In this document: positions 34,136 through 45,261 of the stretch, piece after piece
Numbering within the stretch: position 1 is the first letter of the stretch
Layout: every line of letters starts with the position of its first letter
From: Spinacia oleracea
Lineage: Eukaryota > Streptophyta > Magnoliopsida > Caryophyllales > Amaranthaceae
Assembly (NCBI RefSeq): GCF_020520425.1
Contig: NC_079490.1
Coordinates: 558,001 to 622,000 of the forward strand
Direction of reading: 5' to 3'
Length of the DNA stretch: 64,000 nucleotides
The notes under the pieces: model-generated
The model's input: the letters and a program-made list of their open reading frames with translations, nothing else
The model's database searches: none
Told to the model about the DNA's origin: nothing
Program-made: the position numbers and the translations under genes

Positions 34136-36414
34136 AAGAGAACAATATTGATGCATCAAAATAAGAAGCCCTTCACTATGCCTTAAAACTGAGAAATAAT
34201 TTGAAGAGTAACAAGAATCAAAAGACACACCCTTCACAATCACGTGTAGCTTTAGCTTTGTTTTTTCTCTGTAAATAAAACACGACGGAGAAATAGACTT
34301 TGTAGACCTGCTTCTTTGCTTTGCATTTCTCTCTTCTGATCTCGGAGCTGAATGTTGGGATTTTCATAAATGACTTTAGAGACTTTAAATTAAAAAATAG
34401 ATGTTCTACTGTAAACTTGAAAATGGATCAGCTTACCAAGTCCATTAGCCTCAGAGTCCTCATGATTCTAAGCCGCTTCACAAAACTAAGGAACATCCTG
34501 TTATCAAACAATAAAAAGAAGATGTAATGCATCAGTCAGACTTATCCATCATCACCTTAAATTAAAAAATAAAAGAAACTTCTCAACACCTTCGCCTAAT
34601 GGAAAGCTCTTTGAGAAATGAAGTTAAGACTTGAGCAAAGGAGCTCCTAAAAATATATGTTTCTCTTCAACTCCCTTCTACAGCATGCCCAATTTAATGC
34701 AATAAGCTATTGAATCTATGACAGAACATAAGATTACCTAGGTTGCTTTTGCAGCCAACATAAAAGAGTGTAATATCAAATTTGAAGAAATGAAACGTGA
34801 CTGAGTTTGAGGTTCCTAAGAAGGAATAGCCCCGTTAGACAAGGACCAGTTGCAGGGTCAATATTCTAGAAGAAGTAAAATGATCAAACCAAATTAGATT
34901 GACGACACAGTAAAAAGTGTCCTTTTTTATGATGCCAACAGTGTAGTGTCCTTTAAACCTTATACACCTTGACACCAGATGAGCAAGCATCACATAAAAT
35001 AATAATTTTGGAAACGCCAAAATTTTTGAAGTTTTGAATCAAACTTCTGTAATAGATTCAGCATTCCTAAAAAGTTTGTCCAAGGTTTAGATCCAACATT
35101 CCTAAAAAATGCACAGTTCCTCTTCATTGTTTTACAACCTCTAAGTGAGATTCATTTAGATAATTAACCACATATTTGATAGTAAAGATCTAACTAAGAA
35201 GATTATTCCTCTCTTTTTTCCCTTTTTGAGACGTCAAGAAGATCTAGTTTTTGTTGTATTAGGTTTCTAGTAAACATTCCAAAATGATGTTGTTAGAATG
35301 TAAGTTTTGGAGTAATCTCTTTTGTATTGTAGATTTAGGAAAGGGTCTAGACTCTAGAGTCTAGACTATCTGTTTCTGAGAGAAGGGGCAGTACTCTATC
35401 ACTCTATGCAAAGAGCGCACTGGGTCATTATTCTTTCTAAAGAAAATACGGTGAGAAATTGCACACACTATTACGAGTCGTTTTAGAAATTTTGTGAAAG
35501 AAGGTTGTATTCTGTAAATCATGGGGTGCTGTCAGCTTGTCACTTGGCAGGGTCATTAAAATTCATTGTAGCGCTAGTGACATTGGTTTTTCTTCTCTTC
35601 TCTTCTGGGAAAACTAATAGATTCTTCCACGATTATAAGTGAAATGATCTCAATACACTAACTTGCTTCCTCAAAGTATATGAGTGTTAGAACATTAGTC
35701 AATCAAACAAGGCAAATTCGTGTAGGAACGGATAAAAAGTAAACCTTCTGCAGCAAATGGCAAGCATACAACAAATAATTTCATTCTTAAAGCTATAATA
35801 AGAGCAACAAAAACACCTGAATGACCTCATCCAGCAGCAAAACATGAGTGAATCTTAAAATCTCGCCAAGAAAATTGTTCACATTTTTTTTCTTTCTGAG
35901 ATGTCAACATCATGATCTTTACTCTTTAGCAATCTTAAAATCTCGCCCTCACAAAGTGATCTTTCCAGGGAAGTAGACAACCAAAAATGTAAGGCACCCT
36001 TGGTAAGGACTAAGGACTAATGAAATAGATGTATTAGAAGAGTGTTCAATTCTCCCCTTATTTTCTCAGTATCCTTTTTTCCATGATTTTCAATTTTTCT
36101 ACCTAAACCTGATTCAGGCATTAGTGTTGTCCAAGTTAGTTGTTACACAAGAGAAAGAATTCACGAAATCACAGTAATCATTTCATGGAAAGCTAATTTT
36201 ACAACCGATTTGGGAAACAAATTTCATGTTTTCTCGGAAGGAGCCAAAGTGATAAATAGTGACTGTCCAAGATGCAAACAGGAAAAAAAACAATGCATAA
36301 TTCAGAAGCAAGCTTCGGGTTCACTGTTTACTTTAAAGGCACCTGTATGGAATCACATCCATTATTTATGGGGAGTACCATCCAAGAAAGCACACACAAC
36401 AAAAAGGGACATAC
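34136..36414. other. Non-coding stretch inside the gene-fragment region
   Basis: No recognisable exon on either strand. It contains a 22-bp perfect palindrome at 35345-35366 (arms GTCTAGACTCT). It is probably intron or flank DNA brought along with captured pieces. Confidence 0.4.
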
Positions 36415-36643
36415 CGGAAGATTGTGTTTGGTCCGAAGAATTCCTCGATAGTTGCAAGCATAACACGAAAGAAGGCAGCCAGACAACCCCAAAAGTACAC
36501 AATATAAGCAACTAACACTGTTGGCGATGGCCCAGAGCATACAATGAGGCGATGAGCCATACAAGATCCTACCAGGGTTTCAGAACCCAGTAACTCTGCA
36601 CTCTTAGCAAAGAGATAGCAGGGGCAAAAGATAACTATGCAAC
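36415..36643 (-). pseudogene. PLAC8-domain gene, single broken exon
   Basis: An exon with acceptor TATGCAG before 36643 and donor CCG|GTATG after 36415. It codes IVIFCPCYLFAKSAELLGSE and GSCMAH; then, after a shift, MLWAIANSVSCLYCVLLGLS, GCLLSCYACNYRG and LRTKHNLP. This is the Cys-rich core of the plant PLAC8 family (FCPC...PCMTHC...CFVACYACGYR.ALRTKYNL). The shift fits an 8-base insertion in a CATCGCCTCATTG context. No neighbouring PLAC8 exons were found, so this is a lone captured exon. Confidence 0.75.
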
Positions 36644-37499
36644 CTGCATAGAAATGAATAAGGGTATAATCAGAAATAAGATACTATGAATAAAGAATTC
36701 TCAACAATTACCTAAAACATGGAATGGTGTTCATGCAAGTTAATCCAGCACCTAATTCAATTAAGCAACAATTATTTCCTTACATCCTACATAAATGTCA
36801 TTAGCCACACCAAAAGTCACAATCGAATATACTACGCGCAGGGGAGATAAGCCGAACGATTTAAACCTTGATCAATTACAACCCCCATAACAATTAATCC
36901 TCTAAAACCCGAATAACCCAACATGGACACTCCCCCTCTATAAAAACTCATTGTAAAATCCCACCTAAATACCATACCTAATTTGCTAGGAAGATAAGGC
37001 TATAAGACGACATCTTTTCCACTTTAACTATCTTTGACTTTTTCTTGCTCTCTCTTTAGTTCTTTCATATCTAATTCACAAAACTAAGACGGTTAGATGA
37101 TTTACACAAAGAATACCTTTAGCATGTTGTAAATTATACAAGACACTTCATTTCTAGTATGTAGCTTGTCGCCTAACCACATTGAGTCATGCCTGGTGGT
37201 AATCACATAGATTTTTCTATTAAGGAATCACCCTCTCATGAATAAGCGAACAGAAAAAAGGACGAGTTAAATCTAGCATGCGATATAATACCAGAACTCA
37301 TCATCTGAAATCTGAATTGAACTGCCCCCCACTGCATCATTGTGGGTAGATTTTACAACATCCGTGAAAAATGTTCCTATTTTTTGCTCAACCAATTATG
37401 GAGATTAGAGATAAAAGCTATATCATTTTTGACATGAAAATAAAGCACCAATAACTATTTTCTTTAGCTAAAAAAATCATTTTTTCTGCAGCCACTAAC

Positions 37500-37589
37500 C
37501 TTGTACAGCTCATACCCAGTTATTTCGTATCGCATCTCAATAACAATTGGAATGTGAGTATTTGAATGAAAACCAAAGATATCATCAGC
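37500..37589 (-). pseudogene. GH127 (DUF1680) glycoside hydrolase, single exon fragment
   Basis: A 90-base exon-like segment between an acceptor (TTGTGTAG) and a donor (CAAG|GTTAG) codes ADDIFGFHSNTHIPIVIEMR then YEITGYELYK. This resembles the ISGFHSNTHIPIVIGSQMRYEVTGDPLYK stretch of plant DUF1680/GH127 arabinofuranosidase-like proteins; two residues of the usual IGSQMR are missing. No other GH127 exon is present nearby. Confidence 0.65.
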
Positions 37590-37728
37590 CTACACAACAA
37601 ATCGTAACGAACAATTAATCAAAAGGCGTAAATTAACCAGAGATAACTTTTAAGAACCAATTAATCAAAAGGTCTAAATTAATAAGTTCATTATGGAGAT
37701 TAGTTTATGAAAATACAGAGAAGTTAAC

Positions 37729-37940
37729 CTCATAGTCTGCAGCTCTAATACTCAGGTTTTTCAACGTCTGGTGTTTTAAACATCCGAAGCTGCATTAAGG
37801 AGTGTGTTTAGCTATAACAATAAGCTGACGAATACATGAAAAAGTTCATTATGCTAATGAAGAACCAGTACCTGTCTAAACACATCCCATAAGCCTTCTA
37901 CCGGAAAATAGTCATCCACCTTTATAGAATCCCAGCAATC
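37729..37940 (-). pseudogene. Two exon remnants of an unrecognised gene
   Basis: Exon 37940-37872 is bounded by ATATGCAG and GTACTGG and codes DCWDSIKVDDYFPVEGLWDV then FRQ. Exon 37789-37729 (AATGCAG ... GTTAAC) continues in phase with LRMFKTPDVEKPEY and then a stop. The joined reading is convincing coding sequence, but I cannot name the family. It lies on the same strand as the other fragments. Confidence 0.5.
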
Positions 37941-38580
37941 CTGCATATTCCACAACATCAGGGAAACGAAAAAGAAGGTACGTTCACCGCCACAATTCTA
38001 ATTTTCATTCTTCTTCTCCAAAATCCCAGATGGGAATATCATTCTTATCACGATCTAGATTCAAGGTGGATTAATTTAACATGAAGTTTTCTGTCACCCT
38101 TTGTAATTTGTTTAAAGTTACCCTTTTTATCTCATTTTTTTTCAATCAATTTCATAGGAAGTATATTGCTCAATATTTTAAGGTTGATGATAAAGCTTCT
38201 TCTTTGCGAAAGATAATCAAGCTGACAAGCTCCAAAAGGAAAGAAGAAAGAAAAAATAATCTGATAACAAAGGTTTGTGGTTTCATGACTTTATCATCAT
38301 ACTGTCAACAGTTCTGTATCCAAAGGGAGTCTTATTTACACTGTATTTTATTTTAAAGAGGTCAAAAGATAAGGAGAGATTTTGTGTTTGTTTCAAAAAT
38401 ACAGATAACTAAAACTAAAATCAGTTATCTGTTTTAAGAAAACAAAACACGGAAAATAAAAAGTGATGTCGAACAAGCCCTTAATTGCCAACCTTAAAAG
38501 TAAACTATGATTCGATCTGTATACTAAATCACAAAAGATTTATTTAAATATTTTAGGATCAGATGGTACCATTTACTTAG

Positions 38581-39019
38581 TCATGGTTGTTGCTGAGAAT
38601 CCATGTAACTGGCACCGACAAGCACCTTTTCCCTCTTAGCCATTTCTACATCTTCATCAACCATCATTTTTACCAGTTGCTTGAACCCGACCTTATTAGG
38701 CTTCCAGCCTAGAACTTTCATTGCTTTGCTGGCAAAACCTTCAGATTGGCGACCTCATTTTGGCCTAAAGTACCTCTTGTCGATCACACATGATCCCACC
38801 AGTTCAATCCTACGTACCCAAATGCAGCTTCCAGAAACTCCTCAACGCTATGGGACTTCTCGGTGGCAACCACATAGTCATCAGGCTTTTCCTGTTGAAG
38901 CATCAACCACATTGCTTCTACATAGTCTTCCACAAATCCCAAGTCCCTTGATGGTTGCAAATTACCTAAGAAAAGCTGACTATGAATCCCGATCTTGATC
39001 ATGCCAACAGCACGGGTGA
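38581..39019 (-). pseudogene. GDP-mannose 4,6-dehydratase, C-terminal fragment
   Basis: The minus strand reads [20 protein letters not shown], then [40 protein letters not shown] and [12 protein letters not shown]. After a one-base slip it reads IDKRYFRP, then VLGWKPNKVGFKQLVKMMVD and ends YMDSQQQP plus stop at 38581. This is the last ~145 residues of GMD (the MUR1/GMD1 enzyme, first step of GDP-fucose synthesis). The 5' edge (39019) follows a TTCTTGCAG acceptor-like site. The Rossmann and catalytic parts are missing, so it is not functional. Confidence 0.88.
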
Positions 39020-40671
39020 CTGCAAGAAAATATGCCTATATAAAAGAAACAAGTTTAGTTGTTCATTCACCAATACCTAAAACTGCTAGAATAAAGAGCA
39101 TCCAACAACATTTCAATATAGCAACAACAAGAAGCATCAAGTTTCCACAGCTAACTCATCACTTAAGTTTCACACCACATAATAAATCATCATCCTATAT
39201 TACAACTAAAATCTAGAGTATTTAACCTATTATTTGAATAACCAACATAATCTAACCTATGATTTAGAATATCATTCAAATGAAGCCAGATCATAAAAGA
39301 AGTCGATTGATGGATCCAATTGAAATAAATTCCAGATCTTTCTTAGGTGTGTAAAATACATTTCTAACTAAAAAACTGGAAAGTCACTAAGTCAGTAACA
39401 ATAAATAATCAATCACATCAAATTAAACAATCCAGTTGAGTAATTGAGAGATCGACCATCAAAATCAAACTAATATGAATACTATATGGTCACATTATTC
39501 TGAAAATAGCACCTATAACCCAAACTGATCCCCACTTCTTTCCACCTTTTCCATTATATTGCTACCCAATACCTCGGATCAAAATCTAATTGATCCTCTA
39601 TTTCAAAACTTTATACAAATAATACTCGAATAAAATTAATCATTCGGCTTATAAATAATACCCAAACAAATCGAGATGGGAAATTACCACATATTACAAC
39701 CCCGTTGAGTTAAAGGAGGAATAAACTGGGAGTTGTATATCTCCATTGCTGCAAACTGAATATTACGAAAAGAAAGGAGTGAGTTCGTACAACTGTATAT
39801 AATGATGAATTGAAAGAGTCATAGCCTAGGTTAAAGCAAAAATATAAATTCAAGATCCAATCAAACAAACTAAAAGAAATCGAAACGAACTTCCTCCTCA
39901 AAATCCAATCAATTCGACAACAATCAATTTCACAATAAAGAAAAATACAAACTTTCCAGAGAAATCAAGAATATGAAAACATATGATAAAATGAAAAAAA
40001 AAATCCACGAAAAATGTATATAAATACAATCAACAGGGGTAAACACGAAATAGTTGCTGTAAAATGACTAAAGTCATTTTTTTCCAAAAAATCAGAATCA
40101 AACCCTAAGTTTAGATTGAGATGGGCAATAATAAAACTCACCTCATTCGAACCCGAGAAAGGTGAATTGAAGACTGCAAAAATCAACAACACAAATAGAA
40201 TAGTTAGGGAGAGTTATTGATGTTGAAGACATAGAGGAGAAACACAAAGAATAAGAATGACAAATTGAAGAACTTACCTACACGGGACATGAAGGCAGAG
40301 CTGCAGGAAGGGGGAAAGGAAAGCACGAATAAACCTAGAAGTGAGGAGAGAGAAAACGTCTAGATAGGAGGAGAACGAGCTGAGGAAGACTGGATGGCGC
40401 AATTAAAAGTGAGGGCAAAGATGTATTTCTGGAAGAAGCTCAGAGATTTGATGAAAGTTACAGATTTGATGGAAGGGAATAGAACGACGAAGGGGGCGGA
40501 GGAGACCGGAGGGAGAGAGAGATCAAGGGCTTCTTGAAAATGAAAATGAAAAAGAAAGGAAGAACTCAGAAAAGCAAAGACGTGAAGCAAAGAGGGCAAA
40601 GATATGCAAAGGGCAAAATCAATTTTACACTGTCTATAAGAATAATGCCAAAAAAAAATTGTGAAGAAAAC
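39020..40671. other. Non-coding part of the inner Helitron-like element
   Basis: No credible exon. On the minus strand it has leader-like purine/pyrimidine-biased DNA and a donor-like CCGTGTAG|GTAAG near 40276, as in the 5' region of a captured gene. The ~400 bases next to the 5' terminus are A/G-rich on the plus strand. Confidence 0.4.
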
Positions 40672-40744
40672 TGAGGACAATACGGTATTTGCACTATTCT
40701 GTGAATAGTAACTTCATACTCCTTGCTTTTAAAAGGGTACTCGA
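40672..40744 (-). mobile_element. Helitron-like 5' terminus, inner element
   Basis: From 40744 leftward the minus strand starts TCGAGTACCCTTTTAAAAGC, then AAGGAGTATGAAGTTACTAT, then TCACAGAATAGTGCAAATAC. TC at the edge, TTTAAAAG, GGAGT, and ACTATTC followed by GAATAGTG form a pattern common at plant Helitron 5' ends, and it recurs at 42797. If Helitron insertion after A is required, the start could be 40749 (A|TCAGTTCG). The element would extend left over the GMD, GH127, PLAC8 and RD19 fragments. The 3' end was not found. Confidence 0.6.
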
Positions 40745-40768
40745 ACTGATGTTCAGAAAGATGTATTA

Positions 40769-42310
40769 TTATACAGATGGTGGTTGATGGGATTCTGTCG
40801 GACTTGCATGATCTTGCGAACTCATATCACACACAGGTACCTCAAGGTCTGGTCCGGTGTCAACAACTTCCAAGGATTCATTTGGAAACGCATCAGGATA
40901 AGTGGCGAAAATCTTGGACTTGATGTTTCTCAACTTGAGAAATATGTAGTCAAGGTCACTCTTCATTGATTTCAAAAGACGTGTATTTTTTGAAAACTGA
41001 GTCATGACATTTGCTTAGCAATTGTCTGAGTATTCATTGATCAAAATGTGAAAGCACTGCATTGCTATCTTGCAACCTTCCTAATAGCAGGTGTTGTGTT
41101 TGCTTGAATGAATCTATAGCCTCCGTATCCATCAGAGTTTTCACTTCATGAGAAACCTCCTTAGATGCAGCCCTTATCGCTGTCCTCTCCGATACTTTCA
41201 TATGTAAATAGAGACGCAAGATATAGTCAGTATACGTCATTTCAAAAGGAAACAACAAGCAAGCTGTAATAAATTCTTACAGCATAACACTAATATGTGA
41301 TTAAACATAAAATCAGAGACAAAATCGTAAAAGTCAAGCATCGTTATTTCTGGCCTCCTAGGAGCATAATATTTGATAAGAGTATGGAGCTTCTATGTTG
41401 AATTGCCATTATTCCGGTGTTTCCAAACTGGTGCCTAGTAGATAATCTGACGCTAGCAAATAATAACAATCTAACAGTAAGAAATTTGGTTCAAATAAGA
41501 AAACAACACAGTGGTCAGCTTCATTTTTGCTTGATTGCTTTATACTTTTCATTTCTACCTTGATTATGAAAAACACTGTAACACATATTACAACCCCTTG
41601 GAAAAGGTTTAAATGATGCAATGCAAATCAATAAGATAGAGAAAAGGATTACACAATGCAACCCCCTGGGGAACTTAGATGATGCAATAGTAATCAACTG
41701 ATGGAGCAAAGAATTATTCCCAACACTCGATCAATCTTCTCTATCATCAAACAAAAATACAGAGTACCATAATCAAATGACAGTAAACGATCCTTTAACA
41801 ACAGAACAGTGAGCCATTAACCATCTTCTGATGTATAGGCTGAAGTCTGAAGTCTGAACTACTTGCTCAAATAGCTCAATCCCAGATCAACTTTTATATT
41901 ACCCCAAGACCTCTAAAACCAACACCAATAAAAACGTTTGGATAGGAAGGTTAAAGCACACTACTTTACCCTTGCAAAAACAGAGATACTGTTTCCAGAT
42001 TACACTAAACTAAAGACGGATATAGATACCATTTCAAACAGAGTATACCCCGTATGTACCTAATCAAACAAACCAACAAAATCACTCCAAATTAAATTAA
42101 CCTAATCTATACAATTCAAACTAATTACCAACAAAACCCTAATTACCAATCATTTCTTACCCAAAATTAAATTAAAAGAGAGAAACAAAAAATAAATTAA
42201 AAGAGAGAAAAATTACCTTGCGAACCAAGTCAAGCAGCTCGGCACCATCTTTTGAGTCACAAACATCTTGTTGTTGGCTCCCATCAAAAAATCAACAAAA
42301 AAAAAAAACA
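40769..42310 (-). pseudogene. KxDL-domain protein (KXD1/BORC subunit-like), broken copy
   Basis: Three coding blocks on the minus strand. About 42310-42222 reads DGSQQQDVCDSKDGAELLDL then VRK, with a CGCAAG|GTAAT donor. 41258-41034 reads ERTAIRAASKEVSHEVKTLM and LGRLQDSNAVLSHF. 40999-40769 reads FSKNTRLLKSMKSDLDYIFL then KLRNIKSKIFATYPDAFP, with a stop at 40769. LLKSMKSDLDYIF is the KxDL motif region; the family forms part of the BLOC-1/BORC complexes on endolysosomes. Between the last two blocks are a four-base GATC insertion (about 41031) and an in-frame TAA (TGCTAAGCA). No intron fits in the gap, so the copy looks dead. It lies between the two Helitron-like 5' ends. Confidence 0.75.
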
Positions 42311-42719
42311 AACGAATAATGTCAGAGAAGAGAGATCGAAGAAAATGGTGAAAACCGTACCGAGGAGAAATAGGACGAACGTCAACCTGATGAGCGCGAG
42401 TTGTGAGCTGGAGGAGGAGAGGTAATGAAACGAAATCCATAGTCCCGGATCATCCTTACTTTGAAACCCTAATTTGCAAAAATCTTCAGGAGTTCATCCA
42501 CTTTGTAAATTTCGATTAGAAATTGATAGTTAGGAGTGGGAATGGTTTGGTAGTTCATGGAGTAAATTATGAAAAAGCTTAAACCCTAGAAATAATGGCC
42601 TCGAATGGCTAGCTGGGACTCAGGGAGAGAAAGGCAAGGAAAGAGAGGCAAGGGACTGAGGGAGAGTGAAACGCGAGATTAGGGTTCAACGTTGAAGAGG
42701 GCAAAAACGAAATTGTGAA

Positions 42720-42797
42720 GGAAGTAGAGGGCAGTTCCGTCACTACACTATTGAATGAATAGTATAAATCAACTCCTCACTTTTAAAGGTTGTAAGA
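42720..42797 (-). mobile_element. Helitron-like 5' terminus, outer element
   Basis: From 42797 leftward, directly after a host A, the minus strand reads TCTTACAACCTTTAAAAGTG, then AGGAGTTGATTTATACTATT, then CATTCAATAGTG. It matches the 40744 terminus in layout (TC, TTTAAAAG, GGAGT, ACTATTC/CAATAGTG). It would carry the KXD1 copy and was later hit by the inner element about 25 bases past the KXD1 stop. Its 3' end was not found. Confidence 0.55.
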
Positions 42798-43931
42798 TTG
42801 ACAAGAATGTCCGAACACTAAGTAGTCAAAAGCACATCGTTCACAGTCTTCACCTAAACTATTAGCAAAATCACATTTCAACTACATTCACATCCAGCAG
42901 CATGATATCAAAATAGGTAACATAATCATATTAACATTTCATGAAGGTACCGGAGGTCCCCATTTGTTCCGTGACAGACAAACTGAAAGAACACGAATAC
43001 AAGCAAGAACCACAAATACAATTGATGTTCCACACTTCCACTTGAAAATAGAAACCTGACAGTTTCCGTCCACCCACACAGGGGAAAGGATGTAGAATTT
43101 CCTTTTAGATCACTAAATTCATTTTTTTCCTGTTTGAAGTGAAGGTCTTTCTGCCCAATCTCACAAGAGCCCAGATCAAAAGGTAATTTACATAAACAGG
43201 GCAAGGTTAATTGTCATGTACAGGGGGGACTTTGCGCATCATCTGCATGACTGTATCTTACCAAAACCCACATGTTAAAGAGACTCATCAAGTCTTCACA
43301 CAGCTAACCTAGATCAGTTAAAATATCAGTATAATCTGAATGACTCTATCGAGCCGAAACCACATTTTAAAGACACTCACTCTGCAGTCTGAAGACTCAA
43401 GACTGTGAACTTCAGGATAACCACGGATTTTTTTTTTATTACTGATAATATACTCAACTGATGTATGATTTACAGCTACAAATTATTCTACTGGCACAAT
43501 GCAAAAAGAAATATGACATTCCAACATACTCTGACTGAGCCAAACCAATCAAAATCAGGAATGACCATTTAAATGATACAGAGATAACAATCACAATCGA
43601 GATGAAGTTAAAGCTTGAAGATAGAACAAAATTTTGAATATTTGAATTCCTCAAACAGTTGATCTTTCTGCTGTTACAAGTTACAAAATTGTAAATCCGT
43701 AAGAAAGACTCTAGATAGCAGCAAAATAACTAACATACCACAATCTGATAAACCAGATCAATATTTGACAATAAAGTTAAAAGCAAATAACCTAGATAAA
43801 AATGATATATCTAACCAACTTAAATCATCAAAGTTGAGGTGAAAAGCAATACATCATCAGTAATTGATAATCACATTTAGTTCAAACGAGAAAAAAATGA
43901 TCAATCATCAGCATATGGTAAATTATTATAC
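42798..43931. other. 3' flank of the RSL1D1-like gene, no separate gene seen
   Basis: AT-rich, no supported coding frame. The stop codon of the next gene is directly followed by GTATAATAA, which could act as a splice donor in the 3' UTR. The T-run at 43427-43438 may mark the transcript end. Confidence 0.4.
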
Positions 43932-45065
43932 CTAAACTTTGTGTTTCTTGCTTTTCTTTTCAGTCGATTTTGCCGAACCCTTATCTTTCTTTTCTTTCAA
44001 ACCCTTCACTCCTTTCTTCACCTTTGCCACCTCCTTCTCACCCTTCTTCCTCTTCTTACCAACAATTTCATCACCACCCACTTCAACATCCATCACCTTC
44101 TTCTTCTTCCTCTCCTCCTCCTCCTCCACATCATCGACTTCGCTCCCAGATTCATCTCCCCCAACCATCCCACCAGACTCAACACTATCCATATACCTCA
44201 CCTCATGAATCCTCCCCTTCTTCTTACTCACCTTCTTTTCTTTCTCCTTCTTCTCTTTCTTTTTTGAAACGACCGCCTTCTCTTCTCCATTACTAATCAA
44301 CCCACTAATCTTCAACCCTAACTCAGGCACTTTCTGATAAACCGGCAGCGCCAAGGACTCAGAAAATTTCAAATGAAACGCCCTCACATTGCCCCACTTC
44401 TTAGGCACAACCTCGGCAACCCCACTCACAGCAGCCGCCACATTAGCCACAATCTCATCCCGCCCCATCGAACCCTTTGCCACTTTAATCACACTACAAG
44501 TCCCAGTACTCAAATACAACATCGCCGAACTACAAACCCTCTCAATCTGCTCCTTCCAATTACCCCTTCCCAACTCAATCGGCACAGGAATCTTCTTCTT
44601 TCGATAGAACTGCTTTCCAATTGCATTCGGCAATAATGGGATAATCCTCTTATCAGCAAAAAACATGTCAAATGAATCGCAAAGCTTCCTCTTCTGCTCA
44701 AACGCTTTGTAATCCTTTTTCAATTTCGAGAGCTTTATCACCTTAGAAACTGGAACCCCGCCTTCTTCGACCTTTTGTTTAGCGGTTTTGGAAACGCTGT
44801 CATGAACAAAGAGGCAAAACTCAGCGGTTTCCGGGGTGTAAATAGCGTTTGGAAGAGCAATTTTGTGGGCGTTAGTGCGATTTTTGGGGGGGATTTTGTT
44901 TAGGGTTAAGACTAAGTAGAGGAATTCATCGGAAGGGAGAAGTTGAGATTTTTGGGAATCGGTATTTGCGGATTTCCATTTTAGCAGAGCATCAACTGCT
45001 TTTCCAATTGCTAGGGTTGAGACCTTTGAGCTTAGTGTTGATGGCGGCGGCGCTGCGTACTCCAT
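43932..45065 (-). CDS. Ribosomal L1 domain-containing protein (RSL1D1/Utp30-like)
   Basis: Single open frame of 377 aa on the minus strand, ATG at 45065. About residues 15-250 form a ribosomal L1 domain: AVDALLKWKSANTDSQKSQL, then FLYLVLTLNKIP, LPNAIYTPETAEFCLFVHDS, KVIKLSKLKKDYKAFEQKRK, DMFFADKRIIPLLPNAIGKQ, FYRKKKIPVPIEL and NVRAFHLKFSESLALPVYQ. The last ~120 residues are a highly charged Lys/Glu tail with an acidic patch (ESGSEVDDVEEEEERKKKKV), as in nucleolar proteins. The family (human RSL1D1, yeast Utp30) acts in the nucleolus in pre-rRNA processing and small-subunit assembly. It is intronless and intact. The open frames on the opposite strand are shadows of the Lys/Glu codons. Confidence 0.9.
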   Translation of the reverse strand: MEYAAPPPSTLSSKVSTLAIGKAVDALLKWKSANTDSQKSQLLPSDEFLYLVLTLNKIPPKNRTNAHKIALPNAIYTPETAEFCLFVHDSVSKTAKQKVEEGGVPVSKVIKLSKLKKDYKAFEQKRKLCDSFDMFFADKRIIPLLPNAIGKQFYRKKKIPVPIELGRGNWKEQIERVCSSAMLYLSTGTCSVIKVAKGSMGRDEIVANVAAAVSGVAEVVPKKWGNVRAFHLKFSESLALPVYQKVPELGLKISGLISNGEEKAVVSKKKEKKEKEKKVSKKKGRIHEVRYMDSVESGGMVGGDESGSEVDDVEEEEERKKKKVMDVEVGGDEIVGKKRKKGEKEVAKVKKGVKGLKEKKDKGSAKSTEKKSKKHKV

Positions 45066-45261
45066 TGCTGTTTTTGAGATGCTGAGATTTGGGAGAAATC
45101 GAGGAGAGAGAAGATGAGGTTACTGGGAAGTTGTTTTGAGGGTTTAAGTTGGGGTTTTTGATTGCTGAGTGTGGTATGGATCCGACCCGGTTTCTAGTTC
45201 TTTATATGTGGGTCCAACGCAAGAATTATGTGACCTAGCTATTGACCTTTGTGATCGATTT
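45066..45261. promoter_or_regulatory. Promoter region of the RSL1D1-like gene
   Basis: About 200 bases between the ATG and the TIR element. No clear TATA box, as is common in housekeeping plant genes. Anything further upstream is transposon DNA. Confidence 0.35.

Larger units (their letters stand above)
33502..40744 (-). mobile_element. Inferred gene-capturing Helitron, left boundary unknown
   Basis: All gene fragments between 33.5 and 39.0 kb lie on the minus strand, the direction in which the 5' terminus at 40744 points. They keep introns or splice edges, and they come from at least four unrelated genes. That combination is typical of non-autonomous Helitrons that collect host DNA. No terminal inverted repeats, as a Pack-MULE would have, were seen. 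The left limit given is the last recognised fragment, not an observed end. Confidence 0.45.

Noticed and set aside
36210-36515. 101-codon plus-strand frame
   Set aside because: Overlaps the PLAC8 exon on the other strand and has no family resemblance.
42926-43204. 92-codon minus-strand frame
   Set aside because: No recognisable motif; lies in the 3' flank of the RSL1D1-like gene.
43939-44296. Phe/Ser/Pro-rich plus-strand frames
   Set aside because: Antisense shadow of the Lys/Glu tail of the RSL1D1-like gene.
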